A DNA stretch of 64,000 nucleotides from Moniliophthora roreri (GCA_001466705.2 LATX02000046.1:1301966-1365965); one strand, 5' to 3'. Counted from the stretch's first letter, positions 23,215-35,046 are shown. The notes: a model not told the origin generated them from the letters alone. A program made the numbers and translations.

Positions 23215-23655
23215 GTTAAACCCCTTTTCGCTCCCAGTCGCGTATCCCAACCCCAGGACATAAACTCGCTGGACGCAACGGCAACGGGCCGAATTCACCT
23301 TCGATTTCAAATGCATACATCCGGACGAAATTTCTGTGCATTCGGGTCTCTTATACCTTCGCACCGAGCTCCAGCCGTCCCTGCCTGCCCGCGTTTCACC
23401 ATCCCGATTTCGAACATTGCGAGCTTCCTGCTACACCAAATCGGAAGAGCATTTCGATGTGACACTAGACACAGAAAAGTCGTTGCCGAATGCGCCTGTG
23501 AGATGAGATGGGGTTTTAGGATGTTTAGGCTCTCGAATTGGCTGTGACAGTACAAATAATTTAGGTATTCTACTCAGCTTTTCCATGCGTTGGTTCGTAC
23601 TGATGGTGCCTTTTTTTTAGATGATAGTAAAGGTCTTCACGTTCGGGTTCCAGCA
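23215..23655 (+). repeat. Dispersed repeat R2, copy D (partial)
   Basis: This aligns with R2 copies A and B over the CAGTCGCGTATCCCAACC block and TTTCGAACATTGCGAGCTTC, on to GATAGTAAAGGTCTTCACG. It ends abruptly at about 23655, where the ATTAT-rich segment begins. The shorter representation 22441-22642 lies left of the N at 22643. Confidence 0.6.
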
Positions 23656-23661
23656 TACCAT

Positions 23662-24440
23662 GTAGTCTTTTAATAATTAACCCCGGCTTTTCCACCCCGA
23701 CACGTTATAATGCGCCCGCTACATTTCAAGGCCTTGATGAATTATGATTCTGTCCCTTTCTCTGGTAAGCCCACATCGGAATGAGTAATAATTAGCCCTG
23801 GGTGCAAATGATAAAGAGGAAACGAAGTTGTCGGTCCGTTCGGTCGGTCATGCATTATGACGCGTATTTTTCCACGGGCAGATTTCTCTTCGCTCCCTTC
23901 ACCTCGCTCACCCTCCGTGATGCACTAAAGCGACACTCTCAGCTGTTGCCTCAGCATATATGATTCAGAAGCATCACCCGACCTTCACTGGATCTCAGGC
24001 CTTCACCCACTGGTGCGTCTCCTTCATAAATCGATCATCCCTGTGCTGATTATTATTCGATCTGCAGTCTTTCTTGCACGCATTGTCCCATTATCATGCC
24101 CCGATGAATTATTATCTGACCGCTAGAAGCTGTTTCGGTTCTCAGGTGAGTCTCCATTATTATTTTGTAGGCTCTTGACTCATTATCATTCCTCTCGCAG
24201 TTCAGCGCGTTCCTTCATGCATTATAATTCAAACCCTGTTCTCATAACATTTTTTGGACCATCCCGCCAAATTATGCACTGCCTACTCGTGAATTATTAT
24301 TCGTCGCTTCACGCTGTCCTCAACAAATCTTACTGTACAGTCCTCGGCATGTACCGAAACTCTAATCCAAGTCGACCGACAGTCACGACTGTTTCCGGTA
24401 TCCCTCAATGCTCGTACCTGGGTTGTTCATGGCTTGGGTC
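23662..24440 (+). repeat. ATTAT-motif-rich segment, copy 1
   Basis: Within a C/T-rich background, ATTAT, ATAAT or AATTATTAT-type words recur at irregular spacing of about 15-190 bp. Examples are near 23671, 23706, 23740, 23787, 23854, 24050, 24090, 24107, 24156, 24181, 24224, 24271 and 24291. The left end (CTTTTCCACCCCGACACGTT then ATAA) is matched by the reverse strand at about 26316, where a related segment runs to about 25860. I see no coding frame and no terminal repeats. Confidence 0.45.
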
Positions 24441-25110
24441 TTAGGTGGAACTAGAGCTGCTGTTAGGAGGTCTAAAAGGGTGCGTTTCTGTTCCCTTTTG
24501 CATAACAATTGTCCTGACTTCGTTGATTTAGCAAAATCTGACTTTGGATGGACTCCCGTTGAACTATGAAGATGCTGAATACATGCTCGTGTATCCTCCT
24601 ATGCCACCCTGCTAGAGCGAGAACCACGTTATACAATTTTACGTATCTTTTGGACAATGTACTTGGCCTACACGAATACATCCATTTTTCCTCTTGCACA
24701 TTTAAGTAGTGGGACCCAAATTCCAGCTCTCTTGGTCCTCGATCACCCCTAGTGTAGCTCACGTCGGTACATACATTTCAGAATTCTTTGAGCGTGTGAG
24801 TACCATCGTACAATTTCTCAGTTACCGAGACGAAAACTTGCTGGGAGGCGCAAAGGGCAAATCTCAACTCGGAATATTGCACCTTGCTCTACCCCTTCCC
24901 TAGGCAGCCTGAATGGTGAGCATTCAAGTGAAGCTTCACATTGGTTCATGCTGTATTTTTCTAAGTAAAAGGACCATTAACTTGATGGAGTCAGTACAAC
25001 ACATTAGAACTCCTACCGAAGCCCAATCCAGCCCCAGTGGCATTCAATATCAAATGAGGATGCACCATTTTTGGTCAGAGATGCTTTCAAGGTGATATTG
25101 GTTTGATCTC
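24441..25110. other. No recognisable gene
   Basis: It has short frames on both strands only (24762-24472 minus, 24709-24903 plus), without motifs. It separates the ATTAT-rich segment from the 297-bp inverted-repeat arm. Confidence 0.4.
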
Positions 25111-25407
25111 TTGGATTTTGAGGTATGGATTAAGTTGGGGGCTGGTTGAGACCTAAATATCACTAAAAAACTTCGAAATGAAACCGCCTTTTGCTTGTCC
25201 ACCGCTTGACTTTTTCATTTGGGAATAGTTCAGCACAGGAAGTGGTAGGTTAGACCTAATTGTTATTCCGAGCTCATTGGTAACCTTTCCTAAGCCTTTG
25301 GAATGTGTGGACGACGAGTATGTCGATGAACACTCACCGAAAATCTGTTCCGGTTGACCGGAGACAGTTCAATTCCTAGCGTTTATTGGGCGCTTGTAAA
25401 ATATCTG
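25111..25407 (+). repeat. Left arm of a 297-bp inverted repeat pair
   Basis: This segment (TTGGATTTTGAGGTATGG ... CTTGTAAAATATCTG) matches the reverse complement of 41137-41433 over the whole length, with scattered mismatches. The two arms bracket the block that appears inverted relative to its flanks. The segment itself is non-coding. From 25408 to 25860 no gene is seen. Confidence 0.75.
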
Positions 25408-25859
25408 CCTGTTCGTACCCAGGCTCGTAGCTACCCACTGCAATTCAAGACATTTGGGTGTATCAGAAAGGTCATAGACCAGTTAAATCACCCAGGAACA
25501 GAATTTGTATGAGTGCTATTTAGTAATATGATTCACAGCGCATAAGTACATGTTCTTTGTGTAAGGATACAAATGATTCAGAGATGGCGGGGCATGATAT
25601 ATGACATATGAATGGTGGCGATGTTCGTGAAGATGTGGGTGCGGTGTGTTCTCCTGGGCAACTCCAGCTTCCAATAGTGACAAAATCAAAAGCAACAGGT
25701 CAGTTTTACATAGTGAACAAATGAGAAGATTGAACACACTGTTAAATAGGTTGCCATAGATTATGTTCTGACCCAAATCCGACTCATCACCAAACCCCAA
25801 GTGCCAGACCTCTGCTTTGAGTAAGCTGTGAGTCAAACACTGGGAGAACGCTGGGGAAA

Positions 25860-26345
25860 TCATGTACATGTGGGGCATCGAAACAGAATATCAGCTGTTT
25901 CTGACAACTATACAGGTGAAAAAAACTGAGGGGAGAATAATAATCAGACTGTGTCTAAGGGAATAGTAACCAGTATGCACCTAGGAGTACTGGAATGACG
26001 GAGTGAGGGAATACATACTGCAAGGCACTGAGTATAGATAATGTGACATGAGAGGCAGGTATCCAGGGGAACAGCTGGGGAGAAATTAGCTCGATGTCCA
26101 ACCAAATGATAAAGGTGCAGGTCTAGGTCCTAGGAGTGATCAGAGGTAGAGATATAATTTGGCAGTGCATTCAGGAATAATAAATACACCAGTCAAGGAA
26201 TGGGAGGATAGAGGGAGAAGGGAGAATGATAAATGACATGCAAATGATAAAGGTACCTGATGCAACCATGATGCACGTTTGGCAGGGTACACTTTATAAC
26301 ATGTTGGGGTGGAAAAGCTAGAGTGAATTACATTATTCTTACATG
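25860..26345 (-). repeat. ATTAT-motif-rich segment, copy 2 (reverse orientation)
   Basis: Read on the minus strand it begins CTTTTCCACCCCAACATGTT (about 26316), matching copy 1 at 23688 with two differences. It then contains TTATCATT, TTATTATT and AATTATAT words in a pyrimidine-rich context. It interrupts the retrotransposon RT region just after GHRCTR, so it behaves like an insertion into that element. Confidence 0.45.
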
Positions 26346-28979
26346 GACTCCTTGTACACCTGTGTCCTACTATGATTGTTTCATTGCAGCATACAAAAGA
26401 CTTTTTCCCTGCAAACATTCCACCACAGTATTTAACACGTTGTAAAATTCAATTTATGTTCTGCATATGTTCCCATACAAAGCATCTTATGCCTGGATTT
26501 TCTGGTATCGTTTCTGAATGTTGTATTGTCACAGGATTCAATGGTTCTAAACTGTGCACTATACACAGTCTTCCATCTTTCTTAGCAACACAGAACCATT
26601 GGGAACAATACGAACTGTTTGATGGTTCATATGTCTTGCTCGTAATCTTTCCTTTAATTATGTTACACACTTTGTCAAAGATTCCTGGCAGAATCAGTGC
26701 ATTTTTGAACACCCATGGCATGTGTGGTATTACTGGAAACTCTACCTGAGGAAAGAAATCCTCTCTAAAGATTCCTGCTTCAGATTCCTCCCATGTGAAA
26801 GCCATTTCTTGTAGCTTCAGTAAACAATGTAACAGCTTTCATTCTTCAGGCAGAAGAAATCCCTCTGGATGATTCTCATCTATGACTTTCTTTCATTCTT
26901 CAGTATAACGCACTCCCAGTGTGTATTTGGGTGGATTGGTGGGTAACTCAGGCATTCCTTCTAGAGGATTTCCCGTGATATTTCGTTCAATCTGAAATTT
27001 GGAGGGTAACGTGGCTTTGATTGGTTTAACTTTCTTAGCCACTGGTTTATACTTCTTTTTGCCATATGGCACTACAAAACCAGAGCCCTGGAACAGCGTC
27101 TTGCATACAGCGTATCAAGTCAGAGACTGAGTATCTGAGTCTTTACCCAACTAGTCACTCCATTTCATTGATTGCTGGTCTACACATTCCGCTAACATTT
27201 GTTCTCGTAGCCCATTTACCTCTTTGGCTCTCTCCATGGCAGCCTTTGCCACTGCTTTTCTCTGTTTGATTTTCTCTGTTACTTTCTTTCTTGTTTCTTC
27301 CATTATGTGCTCCACCCTCCACTGACTCTCGTATTGATTTTCTTTTGTTTTGTGGTTTTCTCGGACTTTTGCTCCTATCAAGAACTGTTGAATCAGCCTG
27401 TTTGACTCACTATCCTCGTTTCCATCTCCTGTATATGATGCCGTCACATATGCTTCAGCTAGTTCTTCAGGGTGGAATTGCTTGCCAGTACTAGGTAACT
27501 TATAGCCTGTAAGCACTACTTTGCTTGTTTCTGTGAGCTTGAACTGTAAGGCTACCTCTCTCTGTTGGCTAATCAGATCCTTGAGGTCTGAAAATTTACC
27601 TCTTCCTCCATTTGAGGAGATTCTGGTTCTTCAACTATAGGTTTGACATCTTTGTGCCATGGAGGCCAATATGACCCTTGTTTAAACGTAGAAAGTGTAA
27701 CCCTCCACTTGGTATTTGGACACGTAAGCTCTAGTTCAGTATCTTCCCCATTGTTTAATACTTTTGTATTTGCTAGAGTATCGAATGGTCAACCTAGCAA
27801 CACTTGTATACCGCGTGGTAGTTGATATACGTGAACATTCATGTCCTGATAGAGAGGTTTGAACTTCCCGTGTAAAGATCGATCCGAGCATGTAGAGTTG
27901 AGTCCACTGTTCGACGATTGCATGTGTATAACTGTATCAGGATCCCAGGTCAAGTCTAGGCTTTTAGTGATCCACGTATCCATAGAGATTATCTGTGATC
28001 CAGTGTCTAGAACCACTTCTATCACGACACTACTCCCATTGACTTTCAGGAATATTACTCTGAGTCCTTCGGTCATGGCGGCTACTATTGTTAGCACCTT
28101 TTTCACTCCTTCTGGACAATCCACGATATCTATGTTGAATTGGTCAACAGGATCCAACTGAACCACCGCTCCCACAGGCATATCCCCTACAGGCTCAGTT
28201 AAAACTTTGAACATTTCCAAAGTATGTATTTCATCAATATTGACAAATACTTCTTTTACTTCCTCTATGGTCAATAACACAGCTTCTTCCAACAGATGCT
28301 TTGTCTGATTGGATTCCACACTTCCTTTTAATTTAGACATGGCTAATACTCGATTCTTAGTTTGTCTATCCAGTGCTTTGATTAGTTTGGGTTGTAAAGT
28401 GCAAAGATCTCCCAATGGCATGTTAAGAGTCTCTTTAGCAATTCGAGCTGCTATCACGTCCTCCAGGTTCAAATAAAGACTGCCGTCTAGAGGTCGCCTA
28501 TTTGAATTATCCTCTTTTTGCTGAACAGGTTTAGGCTTATTTGATATATGCTCTTCTGGGAACTTGCTAGCTGGTGGAGGTGGCTTAAACAGTGCAGTGT
28601 CTATCGGTTTCACACTACTCAAAGCTCTCCTCACTTCACCATCTTCTTGCATTCCGTGTACACCTCTTTTTGACCCTTCTGTCTCATCAGCTTTCTTTGG
28701 ACTTCGTTCACTGCTGTGATCGCTATTCTTTACTTGCTTTTCTCTCCTATGAGGAGCAACATATTTCTCCTTCTTGGCTGTGGAGAGGCTAGGTATTGCT
28801 ACCACTGGTACTGCTTTTGCTGCAGGAGTTTTGGTATTCAAAGTGGAGTTCGCACTATCTTCTTTAGTATTTTTCTTTTGTTTAATATTTTCTTCATTCG
28901 TAGGTATGCTTTTATTCTTCTTGCTCCTGGTATTGGTACATGTAGCGGGTCGTTCTTGTTCCTCTTGGGTGTTTGCCAC
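26346..28979 (-). pseudogene. Ty3-like retrotransposon pol: protease and internally deleted RT
   Basis: A 396-codon frame from 28979 (MANTQEEQERP) has a long Lys/Glu/Pro-rich linker and an aspartic protease active site, LDTGSQI at about 28007-27987. The frame then stops at 27789 and resumes in another frame through 27516-27151. RT motifs follow at 26805-26449: WFCVAKKDGRLCIVHSLEPL, then directly ETIPENPGIRCFVWEH and FAGKKS..NETIIVGHRCTR. The RT core between these blocks, including the catalytic Y/F-x-D-D motif, is absent; the join is near 26513. Beyond GHRCTR the coding sequence is replaced by an ATTAT-rich segment. The element is dead. It belongs with the gag and LTR to its right. Confidence 0.8.
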
Positions 28980-29020
28980 TGCTATAGGCTGTGCTGACCT
29001 ACACCCATTCCTTGGACTCT

Positions 29021-31190
29021 CTAGTTTCCTGACCTTGCTGTAGCTTCCATACTATTGAGCTTGGAGATCAAGTATTGTACTGTCTCCTCTAGCTTCTTGA
29101 TGTGCTCTCCTTGCGTTTCACCTTGCTGTCTTAGCACCATGTAATCTTTGCCAGGGTCTCCAGCTCCTTGTTTCATATCTTCATATTCATCTGTGAACTC
29201 ATCTTCTTCTTCAATAGCGAACTGCATATGGACTGAAGCTATTGGAAATTCCCAACCTTGCTTGTTAATGTATTTCAGCATCTTTTCCTTTTGAGTTTCT
29301 TTTTCGTCACCTTTTGGGACATAAGAGCCATTCTTAAATACAAAGCCCTGCATGCCTGGTCTAGTTACTAAGACACCTCTTTTTACTAGGTCCTGCCGGA
29401 ACTGACAGTCGTTTGCATAGTGGCCTGGTTCCTCACAACAATGACAGATTACAGTATTATCTGCTCTCGCTGGTCTTGCATCAGAACTCTTGGCTTGATG
29501 GACATTCGAAGCATTGGGCTTATTCTGATTGTAGACTTGGCTGATTTTTGCCAACAGCTCCTTCTGACTTTTTTCTGCTTGGCTGTCTGTGTTCTTCATC
29601 CACAACTCCATCCTATCAAGCATCGAAACAAATTGAGCCTCTGATCCATCTTCACTACATACAAGGTGTTCTTTTAACATGGTTTTCTGATTGAGAAAAC
29701 ACTTAATCTTCTTCCAAAGAGAATTTTTACAAAACTATATATAAATTCTAAATTTCAATTGTGTCCTCTCAACAAGAATATGCCTGGAGAATACTAAATT
29801 TTCAGCAGCAAAAGATATAGAATTTTCAAATTCTGAGAATTAATAGATAATACAATATATTAGAATAATTTCCATACTGAGAAAACATTAAATTTTCTCT
29901 GGTTGAAGATGCTCAGAAATTGCTGATAAGATAAGATAAAAATTCCACATTTTCTATTGTGGGAAATTCAGAGAAAACACTAGGAAAACACTAGGAAAAT
30001 AGTAGGAAAATCATGTGAAAATACTATATTTTAAAGCAGTTTTTAGATAGTTTTCATATAATTTTCCTTTTGTATTTAACATGTTTCCTTTGATATAAAA
30101 TTCAAAATCTTATATTTATTTTCTAAATGTTTTCTCACTATTCTATAAGGCAGAAATTTTAGTATATTTGTAATTAGAAAATTAAAAGATAATTCTATAA
30201 TTTCATGATTATAAAATAATAAAAAAAACACAGACTCTTCTAGAAATTAAAATACAGAGTATGCTTGCTGTTTTCAATAAGTGATGACAACTTGAAACTA
30301 ATAGAATTTTCTGAGTGTTGTCTGGAAGCAAATATAAAGCAGTATTCTGAGTGTATTTCCTTTGTATTAATAGCATAAAAAGAACACCTTGTATGTAGTG
30401 CTTCCTGTTTGACTACGTGCTGTGGCAGAATTGGTCCTACTGTGGGTGCTGTGTTTATCACACCTTTTGGATTGAAGACTTGTTGTCCGTGTTTGTTCCA
30501 CAGAGCTGTCTCAAACTCCTCATCTTCCAACATATACAGGACTGCTCCTGCATACATAACAGACTCAACAGCTTGTATTAATTTATCTAGTTTGAACACA
30601 TCATCTCTCCTTTGTCCATGTAGATCTGGCGTGCACACTCTTCTTGCCTTGCTCAAAGCTTCATGCATTAGCCTTTTTTCAAAGGCTGTCATGTATAACT
30701 TGACTGCTTCCGCATTGGAGATCAATGTGTTTGGTTTTGCTGATAACAGCTTCTGTACCTTGATCTTAAAAGCCCTGTTGAATGCAAGAGCTTTATCCAA
30801 CCTGTTTGCAGGAATGAGTTTATATTTCAAGACTATTCTTTCCAACTTGTCTCTAGATCCTTCATAGTCTGCCACTGCTTCGGGGAAGCAAGCAGTTAAT
30901 TCCTTTTTGAACTCCTCCCAATTGGCTTCTAAGTGGGACTTCTTTGCCAACTCTAGTCTGGACATTTCATTTTTGGTGGTGTATTCCATCCATTCTAGCG
31001 CTTTCTGAATCTTCACCCAATCATTTGTAATATTGGCCATTTCAAAAATTGCATCTAGATCATCTAGCTATGGTACTAACTGTTCTGGTTCTTCACGCTT
31101 CCAAGATGGGGCAGTCTTAGTCTTCTTGGGCAGGCTACTGTTGTTTAACATGGCTTTTACTTGAGCCATGGTGTTTCCAGAATCAGCCAT
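29021..31190 (-). pseudogene. Ty3-like retrotransposon gag with CCHC zinc knuckle, interrupted by a CACTA element
   Basis: Read from the ATG at 31190 (MADSGNTMAQVKAMLNN), with one TAG near 31067, the frame gives a capsid-like region (ANWEEFKKELTACFPEA ... KVQKLLSAKPNTLIS). It then reaches VVKQE at 30405, where a 748-bp element is inserted. Beyond it the frame continues DGSEAQFVSMLDRMELW and a nucleocapsid knuckle CHCCEEPGHYANDC (C-x2-C-x4-H-x4-C, about 29450-29405), ending at 29021. Removing the insert with one 3-bp target copy restores the frame exactly. A further frame upstream (31573-31208, MANSTEVERG) is in a different phase and may be leader or a frameshifted start. The protein would package element RNA in virus-like particles. 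Confidence 0.8.
29653..30400. mobile_element. Non-autonomous CACTA-type element, 748 bp, inserted in gag
   Basis: The termini are CACTACATACAAGGTGTTCT at the left and its inverted partner, ending GTATGTAGTG, at the right. The flanks carry CTT on both sides (29650-29652 and 30401-30403), a 3-bp target duplication typical of CACTA (CMC/EnSpm) elements. The interior is very AT-rich, with many GAAAACACT/AGGAAAAC-type repeats, and has no transposase. A second copy lies at 59226-59955. A Plavaka transposase of the same superfamily is present in pieces in this window and is a candidate for mobilising it (inference). Confidence 0.85.
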
Positions 31191-31862
31191 TTTATTATTT
31201 TGACAGTTCATATGGTTTTGGTTAGGTTCAGAGTTTGATCAAAATTAAAATTGTTTTCAAGACGTTCTTGTGAAATGTCTAGGCATAAGGTTAAGTTTGC
31301 AAGTAGTGTTTCCACTACTTCAGTATCTGAATCCCTTTCAGGACTGTAGTGTTGACCAAACAATCTAATAAAATTGTCGAATGAAAACCTCTCTAATCGA
31401 AGGTCCTCTTCTAGACCAGAGAGTTCTGATGCATTGTCGGCAACTGTGCTGCCTTCTTCAGAGTTAGGTGTTCTAGACTTGGAATAATACACGTGCTGGG
31501 AAGGAGTTGTCCTTAGGACACCATGGTTTGCTTGTGGATTATGACCTCTTTCAACTTCTGTTGAATTGGCCATGGACCTTCAACTCGCTGTAGGTTCTTG
31601 TCTATCTACTAGTTCCCTGCTCTGACAGACAACCTCTTGAGTGTTGTGTCCGAGCTGTAGTAAAGGAGATGGACTCGTCTGCTCTCGCTCGCCTGGTAAC
31701 AGGAATCTTTCAATCAGTTTTCAGTTTTATAAAGGCTTTTACACCTCGTAGGTTACTTGCTCATGTTCAAGCCGCAACCAGAACAATCCACAATCAATAG
31801 ATCGTGAATCAAGTTGTTATGATCAGTTTTATAAGCTTTTCAATTGAAAATCCACCTCTTGC

Positions 31863-31873
31863 GGTGGGCTCCA
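31863..31873 (-). promoter_or_regulatory. Primer binding site of the LTR1 retrotransposon
   Basis: On the minus strand TGGAGCCCACC begins 2 bp after the CA end of LTR1, the usual place of a tRNA primer site. TGG would pair with the CCA tail of a tRNA whose 3' strand reads GGTGGGCT. The identical 11 bp occur before the third gag at 51469-51459. The tRNA identity was not determined. Confidence 0.65.
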
Positions 31874-31875
31874 AA

Positions 31876-33298
31876 TGAAGAGGCAGAAACTCTATCTCCT
31901 TTAAAAGACAACTACATGCTATCTTCACTTCTAAACAGGGCTTCTGCAACTAAATACAGCTACAAAACCCACACACACACAACACACACCAAAACCCACA
32001 ATAGAGGCTTCTATAAGTGAGAAAGCACTGTACAGGTCTGCTACAAGACTGAGTCTATCTCAAGTGATTCAGGGTGAGAAAGGGGACAGAACCCTTTATA
32101 TCTTCAATTGGCTGGCTTAGATTGCAGAGTCTAAAGACTCTAGTTAAGACAACTCAAGTATTGCACTCAAGGGTCACAAAGTGTAGGTTTTAAACATAAG
32201 TAGTTTACTGATTGGTTATCAGATTGTATACAGTGAGGCAAGATATATATATAAATCTTGGCTCAACTAGAAGTGACTGACTGGCAAGTGCATAAAGACT
32301 TGGTCTAAGAAGCTGCGCGGAGGTCTAATTTGTTGCTGTGCAGGGCTATAAGGTGCAAGTACCAGTCAGTCCTTGAGCCTGCATCTACAAGTACAGCTCT
32401 TTATATATAGAATAATAATTGGAAATAACAAAATAAAAGATAAAATGAGTGTGTTTTAGTTTATGGTATAAATCATATGTGTTTGTGCCTAAAAGTTCGA
32501 TTCTGCATAGCAATTAGGTATATTGGGTATATTTGGCGACCAAATGGTTGATTTATTGGGTTTTGGACTCTGTGTGAAGCATTGCTGGGTCATACAATCC
32601 TTCCATGTAGCTACTTCCATGTAGCCACAGGTTCTGGACTGGCTGTATATGCAGGTATGTTTCCTCTTCCGCTAGTTCACTTCCACGTAGCTGCTTTCTA
32701 CCATTGGATTGGTGGATGTTATGGTCTAGACATCTGCTGTATCCAATCTCCTCCCATCCTGCATATGATCTTGTGAGTCATTTGCAATTTCTGGCATACT
32801 CGTTGCCTATCAGTTGTTCCACATACATCTGGAAAGGCAGTCATATCCACATAAGTGTCTTTGAAGCTCTGCATAGGAACAAGTTCCAACCGTGTACTAG
32901 TTATCGATAGTAATAATTAGGTTTTAAGTCTATTGATGCATTATCATGCAATGTGATCGCAAAACGAACAATCTAGTGCACTTAGACTGTGGATCCCGCT
33001 GATATCTATTCCTTTGCATTTGGAATTAGTGGTTTCTGGCCCGTTTTATTGACCAAGAACCCTCACAGCAATGCTTCACTGTAATGTAGAGGGCTAGTAT
33101 AGACTACTAACCTTCTCTAGATTGTGTTACAGTGTCAATTATTAGACTTATTAGACCTGGCGCTTAAAGCTTAGGTGCTGTATTAGAGCTCGCAGGTCAG
33201 CAAGTCACGTGAATATCACATGTACTCCTGGGCTCTTTTTCTGGTATTTGATGTGAAAAGTGCACAATTTCATGTCTAGGCCAAAATTGGGCACATCA
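31876..33298 (-). repeat. LTR1 (5' LTR), representation left of the N
   Basis: On the minus strand it begins TGATGTGCCCAATTTTGGCC and ends TCTGCCTCTTCA, i.e. with TG..CA ends. It is 1423 bp and matches the plus-strand LTR at 57545-58979. An (AC)n tract lies near 31970. The PBS follows directly. The frames inside (for example 32582-32776) are not genes. An exact second representation is at 33624-35046, an effect of the N join at 33444. Confidence 0.8.
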
Positions 33299-33443
33299 TC
33301 AGGTGTCAACAGGAGGGATATATCAGCATGAGGGAATGACTGGGCAAAAACCTGTAGATAGGATGTCAGGCATCAAAACTTAAATGGTTTAATAGGGTAA
33401 CCTACCACCATGTCACTGCGGAAACCAAAGTGGTTCCAGAGAG

Positions 33444-33444
33444 N
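33444..33444. other. Single N joining duplicated ends (31697-33443 = 33445-35191)
   Basis: The base after the N starts TAACAGGAATC, identical to 31697. The 1747 bp before the N and the 1747 bp after it are the same as far as I can compare. The right copy continues into TCTGCAGATCATC, where the left is cut off. This is almost certainly an unmerged contig overlap; only one LTR1 should be counted here. Confidence 0.85.
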
Positions 33445-33623
33445 TAACAGGAATCTTTCAATCAGTTTTCAGTTTTATAAAGGCTTTTACACCTCGTAGG
33501 TTACTTGCTCATGTTCAAGCCGCAACCAGAACAATCCACAATCAATAGATCGTGAATCAAGTTGTTATGATCAGTTTTATAAGCTTTTCAATTGAAAATC
33601 CACCTCTTGCGGTGGGCTCCAAA

Positions 33624-35046
33624 TGAAGAGGCAGAAACTCTATCTCCTTTAAAAGACAACTACATGCTATCTTCACTTCTAAACAGGGCTTCTGCAACTA
33701 AATACAGCTACAAAACCCACACACACACAACACACACCAAAACCCACAATAGAGGCTTCTATAAGTGAGAAAGCACTGTACAGGTCTGCTACAAGACTGA
33801 GTCTATCTCAAGTGATTCAGGGTGAGAAAGGGGACAGAACCCTTTATATCTTCAATTGGCTGGCTTAGATTGCAGAGTCTAAAGACTCTAGTTAAGACAA
33901 CTCAAGTATTGCACTCAAGGGTCACAAAGTGTAGGTTTTAAACATAAGTAGTTTACTGATTGGTTATCAGATTGTATACAGTGAGGCAAGATATATATAT
34001 AAATCTTGGCTCAACTAGAAGTGACTGACTGGCAAGTGCATAAAGACTTGGTCTAAGAAGCTGCGCGGAGGTCTAATTTGTTGCTGTGCAGGGCTATAAG
34101 GTGCAAGTACCAGTCAGTCCTTGAGCCTGCATCTACAAGTACAGCTCTTTATATATAGAATAATAATTGGAAATAACAAAATAAAAGATAAAATGAGTGT
34201 GTTTTAGTTTATGGTATAAATCATATGTGTTTGTGCCTAAAAGTTCGATTCTGCATAGCAATTAGGTATATTGGGTATATTTGGCGACCAAATGGTTGAT
34301 TTATTGGGTTTTGGACTCTGTGTGAAGCATTGCTGGGTCATACAATCCTTCCATGTAGCTACTTCCATGTAGCCACAGGTTCTGGACTGGCTGTATATGC
34401 AGGTATGTTTCCTCTTCCGCTAGTTCACTTCCACGTAGCTGCTTTCTACCATTGGATTGGTGGATGTTATGGTCTAGACATCTGCTGTATCCAATCTCCT
34501 CCCATCCTGCATATGATCTTGTGAGTCATTTGCAATTTCTGGCATACTCGTTGCCTATCAGTTGTTCCACATACATCTGGAAAGGCAGTCATATCCACAT
34601 AAGTGTCTTTGAAGCTCTGCATAGGAACAAGTTCCAACCGTGTACTAGTTATCGATAGTAATAATTAGGTTTTAAGTCTATTGATGCATTATCATGCAAT
34701 GTGATCGCAAAACGAACAATCTAGTGCACTTAGACTGTGGATCCCGCTGATATCTATTCCTTTGCATTTGGAATTAGTGGTTTCTGGCCCGTTTTATTGA
34801 CCAAGAACCCTCACAGCAATGCTTCACTGTAATGTAGAGGGCTAGTATAGACTACTAACCTTCTCTAGATTGTGTTACAGTGTCAATTATTAGACTTATT
34901 AGACCTGGCGCTTAAAGCTTAGGTGCTGTATTAGAGCTCGCAGGTCAGCAAGTCACGTGAATATCACATGTACTCCTGGGCTCTTTTTCTGGTATTTGAT
35001 GTGAAAAGTGCACAATTTCATGTCTAGGCCAAAATTGGGCACATCA
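33624..35046 (-). repeat. LTR1 (5' LTR), representation right of the N
   Basis: This is the same sequence as 31876-33298. Its TG start (minus strand) abuts the Plavaka transposase codons at 35047 with the bases CCTGA, so this is the true outer junction of the retrotransposon with its target. The matching outer junction of the 3' LTR is at 58979/58980. Confidence 0.8.

Larger units (their letters stand above)
21880..23413. repeat. Direct duplication either side of a single N (likely unmerged contig ends)
   Basis: 21880-22642 and 22644-23413 are nearly identical. The N at 22643 is immediately followed by AGTGCCTTCGG, the sequence found at 21880. The right copy continues beyond the point where the left copy stops. 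This is the same signature as at positions 20000, 33444 and 55867. Each copy contains the MITE at 22102-22436 / 22875-23210 and part of R2 copy D. Confidence 0.75.

Noticed and set aside
31970..32000. (AC)n tract in LTR1
   Set aside because: An ordinary microsatellite within an LTR, present in all representations.
32582..32910. Plus-strand frames (64 and 68 codons), repeated at 34330-34658 and, reversed, at 58264-57936
   Set aside because: They lie within LTR1, and the apparent conservation comes from LTR copies and from the duplicated contig ends, not from selection on protein.
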